A DNA stretch of 35,735 nt from Variovorax sp. (GCA_025352265.1 JANXTS010000072.1:1-35735); one strand, 5' to 3'; shown: positions 23,456 through 31,822, counted from the stretch's first letter. The notes: a model not told the origin generated them from the sequence alone. Made by a program: numbers and translations.

Positions 23456-25569
23456 CAGGCAGCCCTCCAGCGGCGCTCGTACTGGTTGAAGCTGGGGTCC
23501 GCCCCGGGCAGCGTGTAGCGGCCGATGCGATTGTTGGAGATGCCACCCAGGTACAGGTGGCCCTTGTGCTCGCGCATCGAAGTGATCATCGGATGGTTCT
23601 CCCCGCCTAAATCCCACAGTGTCTCGAGCACCTCGCCGGCCTCGCTGAACTTGAGCACGCAGCCGGTGTTGATGTTGGGGAACAGCCATTCGTCGACCGG
23701 CAACCGCGACGCCATGCGCTTGCGGAAGCCGGGCATGCGCATGGCCAGGTCGTAGGCCGGAGAACGCATGCCGACCAGCGCCAGCCAGTAGTTGCCATCG
23801 GACGCCAGGTTGATGTTGTCGGGATAGCCCGGCAGGTCGGCGATGACCATCTCGACCTGCCCGGCCTTCGGGCCGTCGAACCAGTAGCGCTTGACGCAGC
23901 AGCCCCAGGTTTCCGCGAACAGGATGGATTGCCCGTCGCTGGCGATAGCGATGCCGTTGGGGAACTTGAGGTCGCGCAGGACCGTGCGCGTCGAGTTGTC
24001 GCGTGGGTCGTAGCAAACGATGCGGCCGTTGCCGCGTGCCTCGAGTCCATCGACCGGCCACTCGTCCATTTCATAGCGAACCGTGGCCTCGCTGAAGAAC
24101 ACGCGGCCGTCGTCGGCAATGTCGAGGTCATCGGCCAACCGTAGCCGACTGTCGTCGTTGATCGAACTCCAGCTGCGGTTGGTTTCGTCGGTGACGCGCT
24201 CGACCTTCTGCTGCGGCGTGACTCGATACAGGCCCATTCCGCCAACGCAGACATAGAGGTTGTCTTGGCGGTCGAAAGCCATGCCGAGCGGTTGGCCGCC
24301 GATGTGCGCGAAGATTTCCATGCGCTCGTAATCGGGCGCAAAGAAACGGATGATGTCGCCGTGCCGGGAGCCCGCGTAAATATTGTCCTCACGATCGAGG
24401 ATGACGTCTTCAGGCGCCTCAATGCGTCCGAGCCCGATGAGCGTTACGTCACGCAGTTTATTGTTCAGCGCATAGCGGCCTGCGGCCTCCTCGCTGCAGT
24501 CCGGCGCGTCGCCAAGCTTGTGATATGTCGGGCTGATGTAGACCTTGCTGATGATGCGCTGCCGGTTTTTCAGCCAGCGCACATCGATCACGGCCGCCAG
24601 CACCAGAATGGCTGCCAGCACCATGCGGATGACACCGCCGGGCGCCGACATCGAGGTCAGCCCGTTGGTAATCAGCAGAACCAGCAGCGTGCCGACCATT
24701 GCCTTGGTGACCGAGCCGCGACCGCCGCCAAGGCTGATACCGCCGAGCACGGCGGCCGTCAGTACCAGCACCTCCATGCCGACACCGATGTCGGCCCCCG
24801 CGGTGGCGAGTCGCGACGCGAAGAAGCAGCCGCCCGCACCAGTAAGAATGCCGCAGCCCACATAGCACAGCGCCACCGTGCGCCGCACCGCGATGCCGCC
24901 GTTGTAAGCCGAGCGACGCGAGCCGCCGATGGCCATGATGTGCCAGCCGAGGCGCAGCCGGGTCAGCAGCAAGTGCCCGCCGATGGCCGCGACGGCATAG
25001 ACCCAGGCGACTGTCGGCAGGCCGAGAAAGGTGCCATCGCCGAGAAAATTCCACACCACCGAATCGGGCAGATTGCCGGCGATCTCGGTCGAATACTGCA
25101 TGCTCAAAATCTCGTACACCGACCTGAAAATGATCAGCGTGATGAGCGTTGTGAGAAACGCGCGCAGCCGTAGATAGCCGATCAGCAGGCCGTTGATGGC
25201 GCCGAGAAAGGCGCCGCACACCAGCGTTCCGAGGACCGCGAAACCCACCGGCCACTTGAGCACATGCATCAGCATGAGCGCGCAGAAATTGGTCAGAGCG
25301 AACATCGACCCGACCGACAGGTCGATGCCGCCGACGATCATCACCAGCGCCATGCCCAGGACGATCAAGCCGATCTCACCGGCCTGTCGCAAGGTGTCGG
25401 CCAGCACGCCCGGCGTATAGAAGTTGCCGATCAATCGCCCGGAGGCGATGACGACGGCGATGAGCAGCAGCACCGGGATGGCGGTCTCGGTCCATCGCTT
25501 GGACAGGATCTCGCCGACCCAGTGATCGGGCCAGTAGCGGTAGCGCAGCCGCGTCAGTGTTTCATTCAT
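23455..25569 (-). CDS. ABC permease fused to a strictosidine-synthase/gluconolactonase-like beta-propeller
   Basis: A single 704-residue frame. Residues 1-335 form an RbsC/BPD_transp_2-type permease with about 8-10 membrane segments and the motifs GGIDLSVGSMFAL, GAINGLLIGYLRLRAFLTTL, AIGGSRRSAYNGGI and AVLGGISLGGGRGSV. A linker (about 336-375) leads to a propeller at about 376-700, with EAPEDVILDREDNIYAGS, GQPLGMAFDRQDNLYVC, FPNGIAIASDGQSILFAETW, LPGYPDNINLASDGNYW and ENHPMITSM. These are strictosidine-synthase/SMP-30 landmarks, including Glu and Asn residues that bind the metal in such folds. The permease C-terminus is normally cytoplasmic, so the propeller would sit inside the cell at the exit of the channel. 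No frameshift or stop separates the parts. Neighbours are its binding protein (22 bases upstream) and a second propeller gene. Confidence 0.9.
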   Translation of the reverse strand: MNETLTRLRYRYWPDHWVGEILSKRWTETAIPVLLLIAVVIASGRLIGNFYTPGVLADTLRQAGEIGLIVLGMALVMIVGGIDLSVGSMFALTNFCALMLMHVLKWPVGFAVLGTLVCGAFLGAINGLLIGYLRLRAFLTTLITLIIFRSVYEILSMQYSTEIAGNLPDSVVWNFLGDGTFLGLPTVAWVYAVAAIGGHLLLTRLRLGWHIMAIGGSRRSAYNGGIAVRRTVALCYVGCGILTGAGGCFFASRLATAGADIGVGMEVLVLTAAVLGGISLGGGRGSVTKAMVGTLLVLLITNGLTSMSAPGGVIRMVLAAILVLAAVIDVRWLKNRQRIISKVYISPTYHKLGDAPDCSEEAAGRYALNNKLRDVTLIGLGRIEAPEDVILDREDNIYAGSRHGDIIRFFAPDYERMEIFAHIGGQPLGMAFDRQDNLYVCVGGMGLYRVTPQQKVERVTDETNRSWSSINDDSRLRLADDLDIADDGRVFFSEATVRYEMDEWPVDGLEARGNGRIVCYDPRDNSTRTVLRDLKFPNGIAIASDGQSILFAETWGCCVKRYWFDGPKAGQVEMVIADLPGYPDNINLASDGNYWLALVGMRSPAYDLAMRMPGFRKRMASRLPVDEWLFPNINTGCVLKFSEAGEVLETLWDLGGENHPMITSMREHKGHLYLGGISNNRIGRYTLPGADPSFNQYERRWRAA

Positions 25570-25591
25570 GGCAAGAACGCAGCCGGTCGCG

Positions 25592-26605
25592 TTACTTGCT
25601 CGCAGTCAGTTTCCAGCAAGTGCCTTCGGCGCTCGCGTTGTCCTTGGTAATGGGCACCAGCGTCGTGTAGATGTTCTGTTTGGCGGAGCCGGGCTTGATG
25701 CCGTTCTGCACCAGCCACTTGATCATGGCGGCCATGTTGCTGGCCTGGGTCGGCACGTCGTAGCTGATGTCGGAATCGAAAGCGCCCGACTTCACCTGGT
25801 CGCAAGCGCCCTTCTGCTCGCCACCGCCCGACGTCGCGAGAAACACCTTGCCGGTAAGACCGGCTTCCTTGACTGCGGCAGCGGTGCCGATGTCCATTCC
25901 GTCCCAGAAGCCGATGATGCCGCACAGGTCGGGGTTTTGCTTCAGCACCGTCTGCGTGAGCGCCTTGGCCTTGGCGGCGTCCCAGTCGGCCGCCTGGTTC
26001 GACACGACCTTGATCTGCGGATTTTTGGCCAGCACGTTCTCCACTCCCTTGAGCGTGTAGGCGCTGGTGGCGGCTGTCGGCGCGCCCTGCACGATGGCTA
26101 TCTTGTTCGACTTGCCCTTGCACGCCGCCACGACGGACTCGGCATTGCGCTCGCCGACATCGACCCAGTCGGCGCCCACGAAGACGGTTGAGGGCTGCAC
26201 CGAGCGCATGTTGATCTGCACCACGTAGATGCCTTCGTTCTCGGCCTTGGCGATAAGTTTGGCGTAGGTAGCGACGTCGGGGTTGTGAATGACGATAACG
26301 GCCGGTTTCTCGGCGATGAGCGCGGTGAAGGCCTGCGCGCCGGAGTTGGTGTTCCAGTTGGGGTCGCGCGCAACGACCTTCATGCCCGAAGGCTCGAGCT
26401 CCTTCTTCAGTCCGTTGTACCAACCCTGCGCCAGATCGAAGCCCATCGCCACGGGAATGAAGCCGACCGTCTTTCCGTCGAGCGATTTTTTGTAGCCGTC
26501 ACGGAAGGGTTCGTCCAACCCTTTACCTTGCGCCAACGCGTATTGCGCGGTGGTTAGGCCCAGGGCAAGGCAAGCGACGGTCGCGATTTTTTGTCCGAGA
26601 TGCAT
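25592..26605 (-). CDS. Periplasmic sugar-type ABC binding protein (RbsB-like, Peripla_BP_4)
   Basis: A 337-residue secreted protein. The signal peptide MHLGQKIATVACLALGLTTA continues to a probable cleavage after ALA25. The mature part begins GKGLDEPFRDGYKKSL and has the type I fold segments TVGFIPVAMGFDLAQGWYNG, ALIAEKPAVIVIHNPD, ICGI-like LCGIIGFWDGMDIGTAAAV and GKVFLATSGGGEQKG. ATG 26605 has AAGGAG 7 bases upstream, the strongest ribosome binding site of the operon, which suits the excess of binding protein needed. It lies between the two permease genes. The ligand is unknown; the fused lactonase-like domains and acyl-CoA synthetase nearby argue against plain ribose. Confidence 0.92.
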   Translation of the reverse strand: MHLGQKIATVACLALGLTTAQYALAQGKGLDEPFRDGYKKSLDGKTVGFIPVAMGFDLAQGWYNGLKKELEPSGMKVVARDPNWNTNSGAQAFTALIAEKPAVIVIHNPDVATYAKLIAKAENEGIYVVQINMRSVQPSTVFVGADWVDVGERNAESVVAACKGKSNKIAIVQGAPTAATSAYTLKGVENVLAKNPQIKVVSNQAADWDAAKAKALTQTVLKQNPDLCGIIGFWDGMDIGTAAAVKEAGLTGKVFLATSGGGEQKGACDQVKSGAFDSDISYDVPTQASNMAAMIKWLVQNGIKPGSAKQNIYTTLVPITKDNASAEGTCWKLTASK

Positions 26606-26636
26606 GCTGTGTCTCCTTCATTTGTATTTAAGAACA

Positions 26637-26657
26637 GCGCCAATGGATGCCTGGCGC
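26637..26657 (-). other. Intercistronic hairpin upstream of the binding-protein gene
   Basis: GCGCCA (26637-26642) and TGGCGC (26652-26657) are perfect arms around a 9-base loop in the 91-base gap between the permease gene (26697) and the binding-protein gene (26605). No T-run follows on the minus strand. Such hairpins often protect the downstream mRNA segment and raise binding-protein output relative to the membrane subunits. Confidence 0.45.
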
Positions 26658-26696
26658 GGGGCACTAACGGGACTTTTAAAAAGCAATTCGTGGAGG

Positions 26697-27668
26697 TCAG
26701 ATGTCGCCCTGCTGGGCGGTCTCCTCGTTGCGCGGATTGAAGGCCGAGTCGACCAAAATGGCGACCAAGAGCACCACGCCCTTGACGATGTTCTGCACCG
26801 AGTAAGAGATGTCGAGAATGGTCATGCCGTTCAGCATGGTTCCGATCAGCAGGGTGCCGATGATCACGTTGAGCACGCCGCCGCGACCGCCGGAAAGTCC
26901 GATGCCCCCGAGCACAACGACCAGCACCACGTCGTAAATCATGGTCGAGTTGAAGATACGTGTCGGCATGCTGTTGACCGACGCCGCCATCACGATGCCG
27001 GCAAAAACGCCGATCAATGCCGCCATGACGTACTGCAACACGACGATCGGCCGGGTCGGCAAGCCGGTGGCGCGCGCGCCGAAGGGGTTGTCGCCGATGG
27101 CGTAAATGAAGGCGCCCGCGCGCAGCCGTTTCAAAAACAGTGCGAGCCCCGCCGCAGCGATGCCGAACATGACGACCGGCATCGGCAGGCCGGCAAACGT
27201 GCCACGCCCCATCCAGGCGATCGAGTCCATATTGCTCGGCCATTGCACCACTTCGAGTTGAAAGAAGAACGCCTGGCCCAACCCCGCGAGAAACAAGCCC
27301 GATGCCAGCGTGGTGAAAAGGGACGGCACTTCGGCGTACGCGATGAGCCAGCCGTTGACCAGCCCGAACGCCAGCGACAACCCGACGGCCAGTGCGCAGG
27401 CGGCAGGCAAGGTCACGCCGTTTTGCATCAGCTGCAGCAGCAGCCCCGACGGCACCGCGAGCGCCGCGATCATCGAGATGTCGATGCCACGTCCGATGAC
27501 GACCACCGACATACCGAGCCCGAGGATGCCGAGGATGGCGACGTTCTGCAGCAGCGTGAGCAGGTTGTCGACCTGCGCGAAGCCGGGCAACAGGAGCGCG
27601 AAGCCGAGAAACATCAGCACGAACAATACGAAGACGATGCTCTGCTGCGAGATGTGGATTTTTTTCAT
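26697..27668 (-). CDS. Sugar-type ABC permease (RbsC-like)
   Basis: A 323-residue integral membrane protein with about 8-10 hydrophobic segments. Motifs are IGRGIDISMIAALAVPSGLL, GLVNGWLIAYAEVPSLFTTL, YAIGDNPFGARATGLP and VLGGIGLSGGRGGVLNV, the EAA-like coupling region of BPD_transp_2 permeases. It starts at ATG 27668, 25 bases after the acyl-CoA synthetase stop. It presumably pairs as a heterodimer with the permease half of the 704-residue fusion protein, served by one ATPase and one binding protein. Confidence 0.93.
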   Translation of the reverse strand: MKKIHISQQSIVFVLFVLMFLGFALLLPGFAQVDNLLTLLQNVAILGILGLGMSVVVIGRGIDISMIAALAVPSGLLLQLMQNGVTLPAACALAVGLSLAFGLVNGWLIAYAEVPSLFTTLASGLFLAGLGQAFFFQLEVVQWPSNMDSIAWMGRGTFAGLPMPVVMFGIAAAGLALFLKRLRAGAFIYAIGDNPFGARATGLPTRPIVVLQYVMAALIGVFAGIVMAASVNSMPTRIFNSTMIYDVVLVVVLGGIGLSGGRGGVLNVIIGTLLIGTMLNGMTILDISYSVQNIVKGVVLLVAILVDSAFNPRNEETAQQGDI

Positions 27669-27693
27669 CGATGGCTTTGTGACGAGTTCCAGC

Positions 27694-29973
27694 TCAGGTC
27701 ATGGCGACATGCAACGAATCGCGCAGCGCACGCTTCATGACCTTGCCGTTCAGGTTGCGCGGCAGCGGCTCGGTGCCGATGGTCCAGGTTTCCGGCACGG
27801 CGTAGTCGGAAAGGCGCTCGGTGCTGAAAGCCTGCAGTGCCGCAGCCTGTGTCGACGCATCCAGTTGCCGCACGCAAACGAAGGCATGCACGCGCTCGCC
27901 GAGCACGGCGCACGGCACGCCAACCAGAGCGACCTCGATCACCTCCGGGTGCTCGGTGATCGTGTTCTCGGCGGCAGCGCAAAAGATCTTGTAGCCACCA
28001 CGGTTGATGACGTCCTTCCTGCGATCGAGGATGCGCACGAAGCCTTCGGCATCCATGCTGCCGATGTCGCCGGAGCGCCAGTAGCCGCCCTTGAATTCGC
28101 TTGCGGTGGCGGCCTCGTTGCGCCAGTAGCCCTGCGACACCATCGGGCCGGCGATCCATATCTCGCCAGCCTCGCCGCGTGGCACTTCATTGCCGTCGTC
28201 GTCGACGATGCTGATCTCGCCACACGACACAGCCAGGCCGACACTGTCTCGATGCTGCGATGTCTGGCCGGGCGGCATGATGGTCGCCGGTGAACAGGTC
28301 TCCGTCGACCCGTAGGCGTTCATCAGCGTGAGGTTGGGCAGGCGCTCGGCCATCGCCTCGATGCTGGCGGAAGGCATGGGCGCGCCGCCGAAGGCGCCGA
28401 TGCGCCAGTGATGCAGGTCGTGCTCCTGCAGGTTTGGCAGCAACAGGCACAGGTTGTACATGGCCGGCACCATGATCGTGTGAGTCATGCGCTCTTCGGA
28501 TGCGAGGCGCACGAACTCGCTGGCCTTGAAGGGCGGCATCAGGACGACGCAGCCCTGCGCATGGAGCATGGTGTACAGCTCGGCCACGAGACCAGTGACA
28601 TGGCTCAGCGGCACCGCGACCACGCTGCGGTCGTCAGGCCCGAGTCCCATGGCCTGCACGAAGTGCATCACCGAATGCACGATGTTGAGGTGACTCAGTA
28701 TCGCGCCCTTCGGCTTGCCGGTGGTGCCCGAGGTGTAGAGCAACACGGCCAGATCGTCTTCGGCACTCTCGTGGGGCTGCACGAGCGGCTGCGCCTGCAT
28801 GAGATCGCTGAAGAGCTCGAACCCTTCCCTGGTTCCACCGACCACGAAGCGGTGCTGCAGTGACCGCAGGGCTACCGGTGCCGGCACGAATTCAGCGAGG
28901 TTCCGGCTGCACACCAGCGCGATTGCCTCTGCATCGTTAAGTGAATATTCGATCTCGGCGGCACGGGCTCGCGAGCTGATGGGCACGGCCACCGCGCCTA
29001 ACCATGCACAGGCATAGACGACGATCACGAACTCGGCGCTGTTGTCCATGAAGAGCGCCACACGGTCGCCAGGGACGATGCCTCTTTGCTTGAGGCCGGC
29101 CGCGCACTTGCAGACTGCGTGATGCAACCCGCGCCAGCTAAGCCGCAGCGGCCCGATGACCAACGCCTCGGCATCGGGGCGTGTCGCGAGCACGTCGGCC
29201 AGCAACTGCGCCACATGCACGCGTCGCGGCGTGAAGCAGCGCACCACGCGGTTGCCAAAATGAACTTCACGACGCATCTCCGACATGGTTTCTCCCCAGG
29301 GGCCCGGTTGTGCGCGCGACGGCACCGCAGCGCTGTTCTGCGACGGCGCGCTCAGCACGCCCCGCATGAGCATTTCGATGCAATGGCGCACCGCGTCTTC
29401 GAGGTTGTGGGCAGCGCGGTTCTCTGGCCGGTACCAACGGCCCACGCCGCTCAATGCGCCAACCACCGTGTAGGCCGCCATAGCCGCATCACCGGCGGCG
29501 ATCCAGCCTTCGGCCATGCCGGCCTCGATCAGCGTGCGGAACTCGACATCGATCTCGCCCTTGAGCGCACGCAGCTCGCGCCGGCGCGGCTCCGACAGCG
29601 GGTCTTCGCCGATGCGGATCACACAAAGGCCGAAGTCGCTGGTCACGATGCCGGCATAGTTTTCCATCGCGGCACGAAGCCGCTCGCGGCCCGCGAGCCC
29701 GCGCTCGGTGGCCTCTTCGATGCAGGCACGCAGCGCGCCGAGCCCGCGGCGCACGCACTCGAACAGGATCTCTTCCTTGTTCGCGACGTAGTGATAAAGC
29801 GTCGGCTTGGTGACACCGAGGCTTTGCGCGATGTCGTCGAGCGAGGTGCCCTGAAAGCCGCGGTGCGTGAACAAGCGTGCCGCCGCGGAAAGCACTGCGT
29901 CGCGCTTGGCGCTGCGCGGCTGCTGCCTTTCACGGTCGTTTCGCCATGGCGAATCGGCGAGCTCGGTACCCAT
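27694..29973 (-). CDS. In-frame fusion of a TetR-family regulator and an acyl-CoA synthetase (AMP-forming)
   Basis: One open frame of 759 residues. Residues ~22-215 are a complete TetR-family regulator with helix-turn-helix TSLDDIAQSLGVTKPTLYHY and a ligand domain ending near MLMRGVLSAPSQ. Residue 230 is the Met of MSEMRREVHFGN, the start of a ~530-residue class I adenylate-forming ligase. Ligase motifs are LLYTSGTTGKPKGAILSH, VPLSHVTGLVAELY, NAYGSTETCSP, YWRSGDIGSMDAEGFV, RRKDVINRGGYKIF and PRNLNGKVMKR with the catalytic Lys. No stop codon separates the halves. ATG 29973 has GAGGAG 4 bases upstream; an earlier in-frame ATG at 30015 lacks one. A second ribosome binding site before the ligase Met means a stand-alone ligase may also be made. 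It is the first gene of the ABC operon. The acid substrate is unknown. Confidence 0.85.
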   Translation of the reverse strand: MGTELADSPWRNDRERQQPRSAKRDAVLSAAARLFTHRGFQGTSLDDIAQSLGVTKPTLYHYVANKEEILFECVRRGLGALRACIEEATERGLAGRERLRAAMENYAGIVTSDFGLCVIRIGEDPLSEPRRRELRALKGEIDVEFRTLIEAGMAEGWIAAGDAAMAAYTVVGALSGVGRWYRPENRAAHNLEDAVRHCIEMLMRGVLSAPSQNSAAVPSRAQPGPWGETMSEMRREVHFGNRVVRCFTPRRVHVAQLLADVLATRPDAEALVIGPLRLSWRGLHHAVCKCAAGLKQRGIVPGDRVALFMDNSAEFVIVVYACAWLGAVAVPISSRARAAEIEYSLNDAEAIALVCSRNLAEFVPAPVALRSLQHRFVVGGTREGFELFSDLMQAQPLVQPHESAEDDLAVLLYTSGTTGKPKGAILSHLNIVHSVMHFVQAMGLGPDDRSVVAVPLSHVTGLVAELYTMLHAQGCVVLMPPFKASEFVRLASEERMTHTIMVPAMYNLCLLLPNLQEHDLHHWRIGAFGGAPMPSASIEAMAERLPNLTLMNAYGSTETCSPATIMPPGQTSQHRDSVGLAVSCGEISIVDDDGNEVPRGEAGEIWIAGPMVSQGYWRNEAATASEFKGGYWRSGDIGSMDAEGFVRILDRRKDVINRGGYKIFCAAAENTITEHPEVIEVALVGVPCAVLGERVHAFVCVRQLDASTQAAALQAFSTERLSDYAVPETWTIGTEPLPRNLNGKVMKRALRDSLHVAMT
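29284..29297 (-). promoter_or_regulatory. Internal ribosome binding site and ATG at the start of the ligase half
   Basis: On the minus strand GGGGAG (29297-29292) precedes ATG 29286 by 5 bases. This would give a separate 530-residue acyl-CoA synthetase from within the fused frame. The site looks like the original gene start, left intact when the stop codon of the TetR gene was lost. Confidence 0.6.
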
Positions 29974-30041
29974 GCGACTCCTCGTCGATATGAAGCCATC
30001 GATGCGGTCGACCAACCCGAGGCGCCCTCGAACATACGAGG

Positions 30042-30055
30042 TTACCGGGCAGTAA
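30042..30055. promoter_or_regulatory. Candidate TetR operator upstream of the fusion gene
   Basis: TTACCGGGCAGTAA has TTAC/GTAA arms and lies about 70 bases upstream of ATG 29973, in the 228-base gap 29974-30201. TetR-family proteins commonly repress their own promoter through such short palindromes. The symmetry is imperfect in the centre. The rest of this gap shows nothing clear. Confidence 0.35.
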
Positions 30056-30201
30056 GCATCCTGACTGGGCGCGAGTTTCTGCCGTTCGGTGACAGGTGCG
30101 TATTGTGATTTGCCCTTAGCTGCAGCGCAGCATCGAGCGATGCGTGCGAGATCGTCGCGCCACTATCAGTGGTGTATCGGCCGGGTGTTCCCGGTCGCAG
30201 G

Positions 30202-31146
30202 CTAGCGTGCGTCGCGTCGCGCCAGCAGCACGTTGCCGCCGGTCGTGTTGAACGAAATCGTTGGTGCGCTGAAGTCGCTCAACGGTGCGCCAAGGCCGAT
30301 CTCGCCGCTGCCGTGCAACACGCACTCCTGCCGGCGCAAGGCGATCTCGCCACTGGCGCCTGCAGTGCCGTGAAACCGCACCCAGGTGCCGTAGGTGCTG
30401 ACATCGACCAACACGCAACTGCCTTGCCGGGCCTCGATGCGCGCATGCAGCCGCGACACGCGCGGGTCGTTCACAACAAATTGAGCCTCGTCGACACGTC
30501 CCAGATGAATCGGCAACTCCGTCGCACGGAACATGGAGCGCACATCGAGCCAGGCCAATTCGATCTGGCCGAAGGTTGAGTCGGGCGCCTTTTGCGGTGC
30601 CAGCGAGGCCGGCATCGTCAGGAACTCCGAAACCTCTTCCTGCCAGTCGACGCGATGAACGATCGCCATCTCGTTGCGGCCGCGGATGTTGATCGGGCCC
30701 AGGTTGCGATGCCTGACGCTGCCGTCGTGCAACTGCTCGATCACCGAATCGGTGGCCCAGATCTGGCCCGGCCCGGCCAGGTCGCTCAGGCGAGAGGCCA
30801 GGTTGACGGCATCACCGTAGCAGTCGCCGTCGACCTCGACGATTTCACCGCTGGCAACACCGATCTGCAGGTCCATGCGCAGGGGTGCCGGCCAGACTGA
30901 AAGTCGCTTCTGGTGATTGCGCTGCATCTCCAGCACGGCCGCCGTGGCGGCTGGCCCGCTCTGAAATGTCGCGAAGACGCCATCACCTAACGATTTGACG
31001 ACTCGCCCCCCGTGGGATTCGCATACTCCCCCGATCCACTGAGTGAGTCGCGTGACCGTTTCAGTCGCGCGTGCGTTTCCCATGGCCTCGAAGACCCGCG
31101 TGCTTCCGGTCAGGTCCGCGAAAACGACGGTGGTTTGAATGCCCAT
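30202..31146 (-). CDS. Class III adenylate cyclase catalytic domain fused to an FHA domain
   Basis: A 314-residue soluble protein. The cyclase domain (1-165) has metal ligands D11 (VVFADLTGSTRVFE) and D55 (SLGDGVFATF). It also has purine-selecting K51 and D108 (GDCYGDAVNLASRL), and the transition-state pair N115 and R119, so all residues for ATP cyclisation are present. The FHA domain (about 205-275) shows HLGRVDEAQF, SRLHARIEA (S231, H234) and STYGTWVR (S250-T254), the phosphothreonine-binding pattern. The likely role is cAMP synthesis gated by binding a phosphorylated partner; no Ser/Thr kinase is encoded nearby. ATG 31146 lacks a clear Shine-Dalgarno. It is transcribed toward the TetR-ligase operon but separated from it by 228 bases. 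Confidence 0.9.
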   Translation of the reverse strand: MGIQTTVVFADLTGSTRVFEAMGNARATETVTRLTQWIGGVCESHGGRVVKSLGDGVFATFQSGPAATAAVLEMQRNHQKRLSVWPAPLRMDLQIGVASGEIVEVDGDCYGDAVNLASRLSDLAGPGQIWATDSVIEQLHDGSVRHRNLGPINIRGRNEMAIVHRVDWQEEVSEFLTMPASLAPQKAPDSTFGQIELAWLDVRSMFRATELPIHLGRVDEAQFVVNDPRVSRLHARIEARQGSCVLVDVSTYGTWVRFHGTAGASGEIALRRQECVLHGSGEIGLGAPLSDFSAPTISFNTTGGNVLLARRDAR

Positions 31147-31585
31147 AGTGTGAATTTTTAGGTAGCGACGGCTATTTGATTATGGCAAAGCATTTGTTTT
31201 TAGGTATCGGCAATCGGCAACTTGTGCCCTCGATGCAGCAGCCGATCGGCTTGCGCTCCCAAACGGGATTCGAAATACGAACTTCTTGCCGCGGCCGGAT
31301 GGAATCGGCCGGCACCGCGCCGTCGGCACCTGAAAACTAAAACTAATGTATCCACTCTTGGGAAAGCGCTTGAACAGTTTCGTGAAGTATGTTGTTTTTA
31401 ATGATGAAAATTTGTGTCCGGGCTTGTGCCGACGCTTGACGGCCTTTAACGTACGTCCATCGAGTCTTCAGGCAATCAGCTCCCGCGTCATGGTGTCCCC
31501 AAGCAGCTTTTTTCGACTTTTGTCCTTTCCCGGCATTGGCTGGAGCCGCTCTGCCGACCGTAAAACCGGGCGGATTCGCACGGCA
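31147..31585. other. AT-rich intergenic region with a spaced direct repeat
   Basis: 439 bases of clearly lower GC than the surroundings, lying between the divergent cyclase gene and a small gene. TTTTTAGGTA occurs at 31155-31164 and again at 31197-31206, 42 bases apart (four helical turns), just upstream of the cyclase start. AAGCAGCTTTTTTCGAC lies near 31503. A continuous frame runs from 31346 into the small gene, but its first 80 residues look random and I do not call them coding. Promoters for both flanking genes are expected here. Confidence 0.4.
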
Positions 31586-31822
31586 ATGCTGTCGTTACTG
31601 CAAGTGCACACTGGTCAAAACGTTCAGCGCCTGATGCAACGGGTGCGGTTTGCCGAAGATGTCGAAGCGCTCTGGTACCTCCGACAAGACTTGTTGGCTG
31701 CGCTTAGCGAAGCCGACGGCGAACTGGAAGCGCGCCGTCAGGTCAAGCAAATCAATTGCATGTTCAAAGGCGGGCTGCCCAACACGATGGGCCCGCGCGT
31801 TCACCAGCGCTTCCCGGTCTGA
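31586..31822 (+). CDS. Small protein of unknown function (conserved-looking, 78 residues)
   Basis: ATG 31586 opens a 78-residue protein (MLSLLQVHTGQNVQRLMQRV...). Its predicted amphipathic helices (FAEDVEALWYLRQDLLAALS), a pair of basic/Gln segments and an ending GGLPNTMGPRVHQRFPV give it normal protein composition, unlike the upstream extension of the same frame. From memory, similar short proteins occur in Comamonadaceae, but I cannot name a family or function. No clear Shine-Dalgarno is visible. It ends in a region of two inverted repeats and converges on the carboxypeptidase gene. Confidence 0.6.
   Translation: MLSLLQVHTGQNVQRLMQRVRFAEDVEALWYLRQDLLAALSEADGELEARRQVKQINCMFKGGLPNTMGPRVHQRFPV

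Noticed and set aside
23456..24061. Upstream extension of the 372-residue propeller frame
   Set aside because: It overlaps the fusion protein gene in another frame and is Arg/Gln/His-rich nonsense; ATG 23455 coincides with the upstream stop.
31346..31585. 80-residue extension of the small gene at 31586
   Set aside because: The frame is open, but the composition is unlike protein and the base composition is that of an intergenic region.
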